Source of the DNA: Serratia symbiotica (Periphyllus acericola)
GTDB lineage: Bacteria > Pseudomonadota > Gammaproteobacteria > Enterobacterales > Enterobacteriaceae
Length of the DNA stretch: 64,000 bases
NCBI RefSeq assembly: GCF_964019515.1
Contig: NZ_OZ026452.1
Location: 434,001-498,000, forward strand
Direction of reading: 5' to 3'
Shown piece by piece: positions 46,194 through 55,499 of this stretch. Each line of letters begins with the position of its first letter. Within the stretch, counting starts at the first letter, position 1. The notes under the pieces were generated by a model, which did no database searches, had not been told where the DNA came from, and worked only from the letters and a program-made list of their open reading frames with translations. The translations under genes and the position numbers were made by a program.

Positions 46194-46874
46194 TCACAGG
46201 TTTTCTTCAAGTTTTAGATTCCGTTGCAGGCCATCCCCATGCACCGCGATACGTTTAAGCAACACATTTAGCAGCATGCCGTACATCGGTAATAAGAATA
46301 GCATTTAGATCAGCACCTTGAAGATATAATCCACCAGCGCGATCTCCACCCAGTTAGCCGCCATAAAGACATCGTTGCTGTGGTAAAACGCGATGAAAAA
46401 GAACGATAGCGTATCGCTGATATTCCCGAGAAACATCGCCGCCGCGGGTGCCACCCACCAGGTGCTGCATTGTCGCAGGCGGTTAAACACATGCATATCG
46501 AGGATCTGGCTGAGCACGTAAGCCATAAAGCTAGCGATGGAGATGCGTGCCACAAACAGGTTAAAGCTGCCCAATGCGCTGAAACCCTGCCATTTGCCCT
46601 GATAGGTGTTGGTAGAGATCACATAGGAGATGAACAGCGCTGGCACCATCACTGACAAGATGATGCGTCGCGCTAGCGACGCGCCGAAAATGCGTACTGT
46701 CAGATCGGTTGCCAGAAAGATAAACGGGAAAGTAAAGGCACCCCAAGTGGTATGACAGCCGAAAATGGTGATCGGCAGTTGTACCAAGTAGTTGCTGGAC
46801 GTAATGATGGCGATATGAAACAGCGATAGCCATAACAACGCGGTCAAGCGCTGCTGAGCAGCAAACGAATACAT
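46194..46874 (-). pseudogene. yhhQ: yhhQ, queuosine-precursor (preQ0/preQ1) transporter, C-terminal nonsense
   Basis: YhhQ is an inner-membrane importer of 7-deazaguanine queuosine precursors. The start at 46874 (MYSFAAQQRLTALLWLSLFHIAIITSSNYLV) fits the family; the longer frame to 47015 does not. The frame is open for 189 codons to TAA (DYIFKVLI*, 46305-46307). The rest (MLFLLPMYGMLLNVLLKRIA) continues in frame to TGA at 46194, total 226 codons as expected (221 in E. coli). The lost part is the last TM helix. A truncated product might still be made; I judge it inactive. Confidence 0.75.
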
Positions 46875-47095
46875 AGTTGTGACCCTTTTAGCCGTGGGGT
46901 GAGGGAACCCAATATGTCCTGTCGGAACAGCAAATTGTGCCGCGCGGCGGCATGATACGCGTTTGCGCAACCAATGCAAGGTTAAATTTAATACAAAATT
47001 TAACGTATCTTGCACAGAAAAACGACCAGCGTAAACTAGGCTCTTAGTAAGAGGCGGCGAACGTTTGCCGATCGTTTTTGAATGAGATAAATTGC

Positions 47096-47341
47096 ATGAC
47101 TGACTTATCTGCCCAAGCAGACCAGACGCTTGACGCGCTGGGGCTGCGTTGCCCAGAACCGGTGATGATGGTGCGTAAAGCCGTACGCCATATGGATAAC
47201 GGCGAAACGCTGCTGATCATCGCTGATGATCTAGCTACCACCCGCGATATTCCAAGTTTTTGCCGTTTTATGGATCACACGCTAGTAGCGCAGGAAACCG
47301 ATAAGGCACCTTACCGTTACCTACTGCGCAAGGGCATATAA
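47096..47341 (+). CDS. tusA: TusA sulfur-carrier protein
   Basis: An 81-aa sulfur carrier that takes persulfide from IscS and passes it to TusBCD-E-MnmA for 2-thiolation of tRNA wobble uridine; it also influences Fe-S and molybdopterin pathways. The active Cys19 is in [16 protein letters not shown] (CPxP motif). The ATG at 47096 (MTDLSAQ) matches the family; the frame from 47078 adds six residues. Intact although mnmC, a later enzyme of the same tRNA modification, is broken. Convergent zntA debris begins 15 bases after its stop. Confidence 0.94.
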   Translation: MTDLSAQADQTLDALGLRCPEPVMMVRKAVRHMDNGETLLIIADDLATTRDIPSFCRFMDHTLVAQETDKAPYRYLLRKGI

Positions 47342-47356
47342 CCGGCATATTTTGCA

Positions 47357-49390
47357 TCAAGCCTGTCAACCCCAGCAGACTGTTGATCAGGAATACCCCT
47401 TTCAGCCCCAACGCAATGGTGATGTTCTGCCGGATATTGGCGTGAGTGGCGCGCGCGATGCGGATCATCTCCGCCACGGCCAGAAACCGGCTGTGGGTAA
47501 GTGCCACATTGGCGGTGTCCAACGCCACATCGCTGCCGCTGCCCATAGCGATGCCAATGCTCGCGGCCTTCATGGCCGGGGCATCGTTGATGCCATCACC
47601 AATCATCGCTGTCGCGCGCTGCCTGCTCAACTCGGCGACTACCCTCACTTTGTCTTCGGGTAACTGTCCTGCGCGATAGTCCAGCGACAGTTCGCTGGCG
47701 ATCACCGCCGCCGCGCGCGGGTTATCACCGGTCAGTATCACACCGTGAATCCCCAACACATTCAGCTCGGCGATCGCCTGTTTGGCATCGCTGCGCAGCG
47801 TATTGCGTAACGCCAGCAGGCCGATTTGCACACCATCCTCCGCAACCACTATCACCGTTTTGCCAGCGCTTTTCAGGTTCTACACCTTGCTCTGCCATTT
47901 GCCGCCCAGCAGCCCTGGTTTGCCCTGCGCACTGATCAGCACGGTTTTGCCACCAACTACGCCTTCAACGCCAACGCCAGCCAGAGCGCGACGTGCCTGC
48001 GCCAGTGGATGGTGTGAGCCAGCCTCAACTGCGGCCGCGAGCATCAGGAGCTGCCGTTCGCTGAGAGCGCCAATCGGCAGTATGTAGTTCACCGTTGGGT
48101 TACCTTCCGTCAGAGTGCCAATTTTATCGAAGGCAATGGTCTGCACCTGGCACAGTTGCTCCAGCGCTGCGCCGCCTTTAATCAGCACACCATGGCGATT
48201 GGCCACCGCCAGCCAGGAAGTAATAGTTGCAGGGGTGGAGATCACTAGTGCACACGGGCAGCCGAGTAGCAGCAGGGTCAGACCGAGATAGATCCATACA
48301 TGCCAAGGCTGTGAGAACAGCAGAGGCTGTATCAAGATCACCACGACGGCCAGCAGCATAATGGCCGGAGTATAGTAGTGGCTGAAGCGGTCAAGGAAAC
48401 GTTCAATCGGTGCGCGGCGCTCTTCGGCTTCTTCTATCAACTGCAAAATGCGGTCGATAGCATTTTTTCCGGGTTCGGAAATCACCTTCATCTGCACCAA
48501 CTGATCGACAGATAGGCTACCGGCGACTACTTTTTCACCTTGCTGGCGTTCAACGGGAACCGATTCGCCAGTCAGGGCGCTTTCATCGAAGTTGGCGAAT
48601 CGGTTGAGCAGTTCGGCATCGGTCGGCAAACAGCTACCAGGAGCTATTTCAATTACATCACCGGGGCGAAGGTTGGCGACTGGCACGCGTTTACGTACCG
48701 TTCCTTGCAGTAGCAGTGCCTCTTCCGCCACTAGCGCCATCAGCGTCGTCACACCGTGCCTTGCCCAGTTGGCGGCGTAAGATTTAAGCAGTTCGCCAAT
48801 CATAAACAACAGCAACACCATCGCTGCTTCAGCGGCCGCGCCGCTGAGCAGCGCACCGATGGCTGCCACGCTCATCAGCGTTTCAATGGCGAATGGGGTG
48901 CCTGAAAGGATTAAACGCAGCGCCTTGATGACGACCGGCCCCAACCCGACCAAGGTGGTGGCGATGAAGGCACTGCGGCTCAGCGTGGGGCTAATTTGAT
49001 CGAGCAAGCTACTGACCACCATCAACGAAGTCAGCAGCAACATCGGGCCGAATTCGTCAAAGCGTGCAGCCTGTGGCGCTGTGGTCGCGGTAGCCTGCGC
49101 GACGGGCAAGGTAAAGCCGAGCCGTTTTACTACATCCTGTATGTGCAGGCTAGTATCGAGCGGTGCATCCACCACCAGCCTTTCGGTGGCGAATATCACG
49201 CGTACGCTGTCGACACCGGGAATAGCAGCCACAGCATTCTCAATTTTCTTTGCGCAACTGGGGCAATCCATACCAGTGACTCGCCAACTGAAACGCTCGT
49301 TACCAGTAACAGGGACAGCGGCGAGCTGGGCGTTTTCTTCATCAAGACCGTTAGCATCGACGGCGCTGCAACAACTGCCGCTATGATCCT
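47357..49390 (-). pseudogene. zntA: zntA, Zn/Cd/Pb-exporting P-type ATPase, broken
   Basis: P1B-type ATPase exporting zinc, cadmium and lead. Recognised: metal-binding GMDCPSCAKKI, the TM metal site CPCALVIST, TGES (ALTGESVPV), the phosphorylation loop, TGDNPRAA, and GDGINDAPAMK. Lesions: the phosphorylation motif DKTGT is DKIGT (about 48126), TAG at 47880 (KWQSKV*NLKSAGKTV), and the last ~30 codons are deleted, ending at GLTGL. An upstream TAG and loss of the normal start affect the 5' end. A 463-codon frame (47880-49271) remains open. Convergent with tusA as in E. coli. Confidence 0.88.
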
Positions 49391-49412
49391 GCGAGTAAGT
49401 CTATTTGCGTGA

Positions 49413-49724
49413 ACCTCTATCTCTGACTGTTAACTGTAGGCAGCCGGATAGTTTTTTGCTGTGATGGTCGCTGAAACCGATTTCCAGGGGGCTATGTTCT
49501 TGCTGATGATTTTGATGGTTATGCGTGACGTCCTTATCTAGGCAGCTAATGAGAATTACTGAGTCAACTCTACACCTTGGAGTCAACTCTAACTCTAGAG
49601 TCAAGAAGAAAATGGGAACTAATGCTAACGGAAAAAGGGAATGAGGCGTGGATTTTCACGGTCATGGTGATACAAGGATACACGAGAAGAACTTGGCGGC
49701 AGTTAGTCCATACCGCCCAATACC
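49413..49724. other. gene-free stretch upstream of zntA
   Basis: About 310 bases between the zntA 5' end and yhhL. yhhM and yhhN, expected here from E. coli, are not recognisable. Apart from the ZntR-like site no feature was found. Confidence 0.5.
49561..49605. promoter_or_regulatory. ZntR-type operator/promoter remnant of zntA
   Basis: On the minus strand TTGACTCTAGAGTTAGAGTTGACTCC style sequence (three GAGTCAACTCT-like half sites) resembles the MerR-family zntA promoter, in which a dyad ACTCTGGAGT…ACTCCAGAGT lies between -35 TTGACT and -10. Spacing looks disturbed by an internal duplication. Placement upstream of zntA supports the assignment. Confidence 0.5.
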
Positions 49725-49985
49725 CTATTTATTTTTGTGCGGCGGCTGCTTTTTCTGCCAGGCTAGCAGCTCAAAAAGACCAAAAATGAAGATCTTGGTT
49801 TCCTGCCAGTAGCTGATCGGCTGGGTGGCTTTTAGCAACACCAATTGCAAGCCATGCATCACCACCATAAAGAATAGCGCCACGTCGATGAAATACTTCA
49901 GGGGCTTGGGAAAGGGGTGGAACAAATTGGAGAGCAGAAAGCCCCACACGCACAGTATCAGCAGGCGGCCTAAATTAATCAGCAT
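49725..49985 (-). CDS. yhhL: YhhL, DUF1145 membrane protein
   Basis: A small inner-membrane protein of unknown function (86 aa; 89 in E. coli). It has two predicted TM helices: LGRLLILCVWGFLLSNL (about 5-21) and YFIDVALFFMVVMHGLQLVLL (about 31-51), then KATQPISYWQETKIFIFGLFELLAWQKK, close to the E. coli C-terminus. The ATG at 49985 overlaps the end of rsmD by 11 bases, so the two are translationally coupled, as in E. coli. The longer upstream frame is rsmD read out of frame. Confidence 0.85.
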   Translation of the reverse strand: MLINLGRLLILCVWGFLLSNLFHPFPKPLKYFIDVALFFMVVMHGLQLVLLKATQPISYWQETKIFIFGLFELLAWQKKQPPHKNK

Positions 49986-50595
49986 GATTGGTTTTTTCTC
50001 GCGAACGAATATAAAGACGGTATGCCACCTGACCGGCGACTTTCTCGCGGTGCAGCCGCCAGTTGGCTGGCACCTGCGCCTCCAGGCTTTCTGCTTCGGC
50101 TTCCAGGTAAATCCAGGCTTCGTCAGCCAGCCAACCCTGTTGCTCCAGCAATGTGACCGTTCCAGCCAGCAGCCCCTGGCGAAATGGCGGATCGAGGAAC
50201 ACCACATCGAACGATTGGCCATTACCAGCCAACCAACTCAGTGCGTTGGTATTGATCACCTCCCCGTGGCCTTGCAGCAACGCCAAGTTTTTTTCCAACT
50301 GTTGCGCTACCGGGCGTTCATATTCCAGTAGGGTGGCGCTGCTGGCGTAACGCGATAACGCCTCCAACCCCAGTGCGCCACTGCCAGCAAAACAGTCTAG
50401 ACAGCGCGCGCCCTGGATCATCTGTGCCAGCCAGTTGAACAGGGTTTCACGCACCCGATCGGTGGTCGGGCGCAGCCCTGGGCTATTTGGCACTGGCAGC
50501 TTGCGACCGCGCCATTGGCCACCAATGATACGGATCTGCCTAGATGCGGCTTGGAATGTTTTTTTTACCCGCGCCTGTGGTGCTAGTTTTGTCAT
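49975..50595 (-). CDS. rsmD: RsmD, 16S rRNA m2G966 methyltransferase
   Basis: SAM-dependent methyltransferase that modifies G966 of 16S rRNA in the assembled 30S subunit. It is 206 aa (198 in E. coli). Motifs: IRIIGGQWRGRKLPVP, RPTTDRVRETLFNWL, SAM loop LDCFAGSGALGLEALSR, catalytic VVFLDPPF. Divergent from ftsY, the usual order. Complete and without visible lesions. Confidence 0.93.
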   Translation of the reverse strand: MTKLAPQARVKKTFQAASRQIRIIGGQWRGRKLPVPNSPGLRPTTDRVRETLFNWLAQMIQGARCLDCFAGSGALGLEALSRYASSATLLEYERPVAQQLEKNLALLQGHGEVINTNALSWLAGNGQSFDVVFLDPPFRQGLLAGTVTLLEQQGWLADEAWIYLEAEAESLEAQVPANWRLHREKVAGQVAYRLYIRSREKTNHAD

Positions 50596-51013
50596 AAGCT
50601 TTACTTGATTTTTGCGGTGCCGTAGCCGTACACGTTAATGAAACATTTCCCGTATTCTACCGATGATAGGCATCGGGGGGAACGATAAAACGTTGTTGCC
50701 CAATCTTAAATTGGAAAGCTTATCCGATGCGTGTTGCTACGCACAGGAAAGTGATAAACTCGGCGGTTGTTGTTATATACCCCAAATAACTGGAAGTTTT
50801 ATTCAAACGGCAAGAGCTTGCATCCTCAAGCGCTTAATCCAGTGACAGGGGTGAAGGTTCGGCGGGGATCAGATTTGAGCATTGCATGCAGCAGCTCTGG
50901 CAGGGAAAGGTTCACAGGTGGGTTAAATAACCGCCCCCAAATTCAGATATAAAGTTTCAGAGCCTAGTAGGATAGGTTCTAAGTCAGCCTTTGCTACGGA
51001 GTAGAGTCATAAC
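50596..51013. other. rsmD-ftsY divergent intergenic region
   Basis: About 420 bases with no gene. It contains the decayed dispersed repeat at 50772-50900 and must hold promoters for both divergent genes. Nothing else was recognised. Confidence 0.5.
50772..50900 (+). repeat. degenerate dispersed intergenic repeat, copy 2
   Basis: TATATACCCCAAATAACTGG… followed about 50 bases later by AATCCAGTGACAGGGGTGA: the decayed layout of the repeats at 10506 and 59690. No coding potential. Confidence 0.45.
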
Positions 51014-52336
51014 ATGGCAAAAGATAAGCAACGTGGTTTTTTCTCCTTGTTGGGTTTCGGCCAAAAGGACGAAGAACAGCAGCACCCTGAACCGTCAGTA
51101 GAACCGACGGAAAACCAGGCAGTGAAGACACCGGAAGAATCGTCGGCTAACCCCGGATCTGACCCTGTACCCTGCGTGAATACATCAAGGGAGTGGGATA
51201 ACAGCCAAATCGGCGAACCGATTGTGCCAAGTGTGCCAGCAGTGGGTCAACCGCCAGCGCGGCCAGAACAGGTAGCTGAACCTGAGCCAAAGGCCGCTGC
51301 AACCCAGCCAGAAGATGTGGTGGCGGTTGCCACAGAGCCAGTGAGCGTCGTGCCGATGACAGCACCGGTCGAAATGGCAGCACCCGCCATCATTCAGGAG
51401 CAGGAACGCTCAACCAAAGAAGGCTTCTTTACCCGTCTAAAGCACAGCTTGCTGAAAACCAAACAAAACCTTGGCTCTGGTTTCATCAGCCTGTTCCGTG
51501 GCAAGAGAATCGACGACGATCTGTTTGATGAGCTGGAAGAACAACTGTTGATCGCCGATGTTGGCGTGGAAACCACACGTAAAATTATTACCACCCTCAC
51601 CCAGCACGCTAGCCGCAAACAGTTGAAAGACGCCGAAGCACTGTACGGCAAGCTGAAGGCGGAAATGTCTGAGATCCTGGCTAACGTTGATCGGCCGCTG
51701 GATGTCAGTGGCAAAGCTCCGTATGTCATTCTGATGGTTGGTGTCAACGGCGTGGGCAAAACCACCACTATCGGCAAACTAGCGCGTCAGTTTCAGGCTG
51801 AAGGTAAGTCGGTGATACTGGCAGCAGGAGATACCTTCCGCGCGGCGGCGGTTGAGCAATTGCAGGTGTGGGGCGAACGAAACTGCATCCCAGTGATGGC
51901 GCAGCATACCGGCGCTGACTCCGCCTCGGTGATTTTCGACGCGGTACAGGCCGCCAAGGCGCGTGGCGTTGACGTGTTAATCGCCGATACTGCAGGCCGT
52001 TTGCAGAACAAAGCGCACCTGATGGAAGAGCTGAAGAAGATCGTCCGCGTTATGAAAAAACTGGACGCTCAGGCTCCCCATGAAGTTATGCTGACGCTTG
52101 ATGCCAGCACCGGTCAGAACGCTGTCAGTCAGGCGAAATTATTTAATGAAGCTGTAGGCTTAACCGGCATCACACTGACTAAACTGGATGGTACTGCCAA
52201 GGGCGGAGTGATCTTCGCCATCGCTGATCAGTTCAGTATTCCGATTCGCTATATCGGCGTTGGGGAAGGCATAGAAGATTTGCGGCCGTTTAAGGCTGAC
52301 GATTTTATTGAGGCACTTTTTGCCCAAGAGGATTAG
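51014..52336 (+). CDS. ftsY: FtsY, signal-recognition-particle receptor GTPase
   Basis: Docks SRP-ribosome complexes at the inner membrane for co-translational insertion. It is 440 aa (497 in E. coli), the difference being a shorter acidic A domain (about 1-140, rich in P, E and A). The NG domain is complete: N domain KTKQNLGSGFISLFRGKRIDDDLFDELEEQLL, G1 MVGVNGVGKTTTIGKLA, AAGDTFRAAAVEQL, DTAGR, TKLDG and the end IGVGEGIEDLRPFKADDFIEALF. It starts the ftsYEX operon; ftsE and ftsX downstream are broken. Confidence 0.95.
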   Translation: MAKDKQRGFFSLLGFGQKDEEQQHPEPSVEPTENQAVKTPEESSANPGSDPVPCVNTSREWDNSQIGEPIVPSVPAVGQPPARPEQVAEPEPKAAATQPEDVVAVATEPVSVVPMTAPVEMAAPAIIQEQERSTKEGFFTRLKHSLLKTKQNLGSGFISLFRGKRIDDDLFDELEEQLLIADVGVETTRKIITTLTQHASRKQLKDAEALYGKLKAEMSEILANVDRPLDVSGKAPYVILMVGVNGVGKTTTIGKLARQFQAEGKSVILAAGDTFRAAAVEQLQVWGERNCIPVMAQHTGADSASVIFDAVQAAKARGVDVLIADTAGRLQNKAHLMEELKKIVRVMKKLDAQAPHEVMLTLDASTGQNAVSQAKLFNEAVGLTGITLTKLDGTAKGGVIFAIADQFSIPIRYIGVGEGIEDLRPFKADDFIEALFAQED

Positions 52337-52341
52337 TACGG

Positions 52342-52984
52342 ATGATTCGCATTGAACAGGTCAGTAAAGCTTATCTGGGTGGAAGGCAGGCGCTGAAAGG
52401 GGTGTAATTCCATCTGCGTCCGGCGCAAATGGCGTTTCTGACTGGCCACTCCAGTGCGGGAAAGAGTACCCTACTGCAGCTGATTTGTGGCATCGAACGA
52501 CCCAGCGCTGGCCATATCTGGTTTGATGGTCACGACATCAGCCGGTTGAAAAATCGCGAGGTGCTGTTCCTGCGTCGGCAGATCGGTATGGTTTTTCAGG
52601 ATCACCATCTGCTGCTGGATCGGACGGTGTATGACAATGTGGCAATGCCACTTATCATCGCCGGTGCCAGCATCGAAGACATCCGGCGTCGCGTTTCTGC
52701 CACGTTGGACAAGGTCGTGCTGCTGGATAAAGCGAAAAACTTCCCGGTTCAGCTTTCCGGTGGGGAGCAGCAGCGCGTGGGCATCGCCCGTGCGGTGGTA
52801 AACAAGCCGACAGTGTTGCTCGCGGATGAACCGACCGGTAACCTAGACGATGTACTGTCTGCAAGCATTCTGCGCCTGTTTGAAGAGTTTAACCGCGTTG
52901 GCGTCAGTGTGCTGATGGCTACCCACAACACCACGCTGATCGCCCGCCGTAATTACCCTATCCTGACGCTTAACCAGGGACGCA
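52342..52984 (+). pseudogene. ftsE: ftsE, cell-division ABC ATPase, nonsense codon and fusion to ftsX
   Basis: FtsE with FtsX activates periplasmic amidases via EnvC at the septum. It begins MIRIEQVSKAYLGGRQALKG and meets TAA at codon 22 (52405). After that the frame is open: Walker A GHSSAGKST, IGMVFQDHHLL, signature LSGGEQQRVG, Walker B VLLADEPTG, ATHN. The C-terminal ~12 codons after TLNQGRM are replaced by ftsX sequence. Reinitiation at the ATG at 52429 would give a 227-aa FtsE-FtsX hybrid lacking the first beta strand. Probably non-functional, though the long open frame shows recent damage. Confidence 0.85.
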
Positions 52985-53206
52985 TGCTGGGCTTTGCTGG
53001 CGCATTGCTATCACTGGTGCTGTCCGGGGTGCTGATTTGTAGGCTGGAGTCGGTAGTAAGCGACATGGCCAAGATTTTTAGCACCACCTTCACGCTGCAT
53101 GGGCTGGGATGAGGCGCTACTCTTGCTGAGTATCTCAGCGATGATCGGCTGGTTCGCTGCCTGGCTGGCGACGGTGAAACATTTACGCCGATTTACCCCA
53201 CAGTAA
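52985..53206 (+). pseudogene. ftsX: ftsX C-terminal remnant
   Basis: Only the last ~70 codons of FtsX remain: [33 protein letters not shown] in frame with ftsE, then a one-base frameshift and [33 protein letters not shown] to the TAA at 53204. The first ~280 residues, with three TM helices and the large periplasmic domain that binds EnvC, are deleted. rpoH follows in the normal order. Confidence 0.87.
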
Positions 53207-53526
53207 GATTTTTTGGTATACTCTTCTTTCGCTGCTCTGAACGTGTTGCGGGAGAAGGGTATCACTTAAGCACAGTCAGCATCATTCCTTTCTTTTAGCG
53301 CACAAATTCCCTATCAGCCTGAATTTTCATTCCGTATTGTTAGATGCAATTTGGTGGCAAAACAGTGAACTTATCGGGCAGAGTAGGGTCATAAGACTGC
53401 AGCGACGTATGAAAGTGTCCCGCGTGTGGAAGCGCTTTGGCAAGCAACAATCTCTGCCATAAAATCGATCATTTCCCCGCTGTGATTGTCACCTGCATGA
53501 TCTGTTTCTCATAAGAGAGGGTTTAA
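53207..53526. other. rpoH upstream region
   Basis: A 320-base gene-free interval between the ftsX remnant and rpoH, comparable to the multi-promoter region known in E. coli. I could not assign individual promoters with confidence. AAGAGAGGG just before the ATG is a plausible Shine-Dalgarno. Confidence 0.5.
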
Positions 53527-54384
53527 ATGACCAAAGAAATGCAAACTTTAGCTTTAGTACCCCAAGGTAGTTTGGAAGCATACATCCGGGCAGCCAACAC
53601 CTACCCGATGCTGACGGCAGAGGAAGAGCGGGATCTAGCTGAACGGCTGCATTATCAAGGCGATCTGGGAGCAGCTAAGCTGCTTATCCTTGCTCACCTG
53701 CGCTTTGTCGCTCATATTGCTCGTAACTATTCAGGCTATGGTCTGCCGCAGGCTGATCTGATCCAAGAAGGCAATATCGGCCTGATGAAAGCTGTTCGTC
53801 GCTTCAACCCGGAGGTCGGCGTACGTCTGGTGTCCTTTGCTGTGCATTGGATTAAGGCGGAAATCCACGAGTACGTGCTGCGCAACTGGCGCATTGTCAA
53901 GGTTGCTACCACCAAGGCGCAGCGCAAACTGTTCTTTAACCTGCGTAAAACCAAGCAGCGCCTGGGCTGGTTCAATCAGAACGAGGTAGAGCTGGTGGCG
54001 CGCGAACTGGGCGTGACCAGCAAAGACGTGCGAGAGATGGAATCCCGCATGGCGGCACAAGATATGACATTCGATCCGGCCCCAGATGACGAAACCCGCT
54101 ACGGCCAGTCACTAGCGCCCGTGCTCTATCTACAGGATAAAAGCTCCGATTTCGCTGAAGATATTGAAGAAGATAACTGGGAAAGCAACGCAGCTGACAA
54201 ACTAGCTTATGCGCTGGAAGGTCTAGATGAGCGCAGCCAGCATATCATTCGCGCCCGTTGGTTAGACAATGACAACAAGTCTACGCTGCAAGAGCTGGCC
54301 GATCAGTACGGCGTTTCCGCCGAACGTGTACGTCAACTTGAAAAAAATGCCATGAAGAAACTAAAAATGGCGATCGAAGCCTAA
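53527..54384 (+). CDS. rpoH: RpoH, heat-shock sigma factor sigma-32
   Basis: Directs RNA polymerase to heat-shock promoters such as those of both groESL copies here. It is 285 aa (284 in E. coli). Region 2 shows [59 protein letters not shown]; the RpoH-specific box is [18 protein letters not shown] (about 131-148). Region 4 helix-turn-helix is [26 protein letters not shown]. The frame is intact, so chaperone induction is probably retained. Confidence 0.96.
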   Translation: MTKEMQTLALVPQGSLEAYIRAANTYPMLTAEEERDLAERLHYQGDLGAAKLLILAHLRFVAHIARNYSGYGLPQADLIQEGNIGLMKAVRRFNPEVGVRLVSFAVHWIKAEIHEYVLRNWRIVKVATTKAQRKLFFNLRKTKQRLGWFNQNEVELVARELGVTSKDVREMESRMAAQDMTFDPAPDDETRYGQSLAPVLYLQDKSSDFAEDIEEDNWESNAADKLAYALEGLDERSQHIIRARWLDNDNKSTLQELADQYGVSAERVRQLEKNAMKKLKMAIEA

Positions 54385-54506
54385 GTTTATTCCACGACAA
54401 AAGGGCCCTTTGTAGGCTGCCTCTAAAACCTTAGATATCGCCTGTCCTCATGCAAAGACTGTTCAAAGGCCGCCACCCAACACCAGGGCGATCAGCCACC
54501 CTGCAG

Positions 54507-54917
54507 TCAGTCAAGGCATAACTTCTGCCAAAGTTCTCCCTGTGGGACGAAACCGCAAGCGTGCATAAAATTGCCGACTGCCCCGCGCTCGCAGGGAACC
54601 AGGCGGGCGGTTGACAGACGCCAGTAAGCGGCCTGCGGCAACTGACGCTGTGTGTCCTGCACCAGATACAACCCCACGCCACGGCGGCGTGCCACTTCAC
54701 GCACCCGCAGATCTTGCAGCTCGGCGTGGTCATCCCGCAGCACGATTTTCACCGCACCCAGCAGTCGTTCGTTGAAGCGGGCTGCAAACAGGGCTTTACC
54801 ATCACCGCCGTTCAGCCAGCGTTGCCACTGTTCCGGCTGCTGATGCGGCCAAATTTTGCCGAGGTCGATGAGATCTTGCGTAGACAACGCGATCAAACGC
54901 TCAATAGTCAATTTCAT
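54507..54917 (-). CDS. panM: PanM (PanZ), PanD maturation factor
   Basis: GNAT-fold protein that binds acetyl-CoA/CoA and triggers self-cleavage of the aspartate decarboxylase PanD, controlling pantothenate synthesis. It is 136 aa (127 in E. coli). MKLTIERLIALSTQDLIDLGKIWP opens the protein; LFAARFNERLLGAVKIVL and LRVREVARRRGVGLYLV (the CoA-binding RRxGVG loop) are conserved. Located after rpoH as in E. coli, but livJ and livK, its usual neighbours, are missing. Frame complete. Confidence 0.85.
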   Translation of the reverse strand: MKLTIERLIALSTQDLIDLGKIWPHQQPEQWQRWLNGGDGKALFAARFNERLLGAVKIVLRDDHAELQDLRVREVARRRGVGLYLVQDTQRQLPQAAYWRLSTARLVPCERGAVGNFMHACGFVPQGELWQKLCLD

Positions 54918-55499
54918 GCAGAATTCCCGCGCAGCTAAATAATGCCGACAGTGTAATAGATCTTTCGCAGAGCCTGATGCCAGTTTTTATTAGAAATACT
55001 GCTTGCATATGCGTCCCTTTTTTTGATCAGCCTATGATCCGTTGCACCGTCAAGCCTCATCCTTCTGAGCTGCCCCCATAAAGAATTGACCGCCAAACGC
55101 GTAGCGGCGCTGTAAGGAGCCGGGTTGCGCATTCTCGTGTATACCGGCAACCAACCACAGCATGCGCCTGTTGCGAGATTTGCGCTGACCGGAGTGATTG
55201 ATCGGCGCAGATTTCTGACCTGCAGGCTATCATAGGGGTTACCACTCTTTGCCAAAAGCTTGCATTTTATACAGATGTCAACCGTCTTTTCGTCACTATT
55301 TGTCGCTATTTCCGTTACAATCGCTCTTTAGACTTTGAACCTATCCCATTAGGCTATTTTATTTGCCATTTTGGCCCTGGACAGTGCTCGCCCCCCTCAC
55401 GGACTCCTTGTAGGCTGCGGTTATTGCGCGCTGTTGGTGTCTAAACTGGCTGCAACAATATGCGCCGATGGGGATAGGTACTTTATAGGGTGAACCATA
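54918..55499. other. gene-free stretch at a gene-order break
   Basis: About 580 bases between panM and the EamA permease, where livK-type genes would be expected. An open 106-codon minus frame (54935-55255) has no homologue that I recognise and no good start signal, so it is not called. No RNA gene or clear repeat was seen. Confidence 0.45.

Noticed and set aside
54400..54411. AAAGGGCCCTTT palindrome after rpoH as terminator
   Set aside because: Perfect 12-bp palindrome but no loop and no T-run, so an intrinsic terminator cannot be supported.
54935..55255. 106-codon minus-strand frame in the panM-eamA gap
   Set aside because: No homologue recognised, basic and low-complexity composition, no convincing RBS; not called as a gene.
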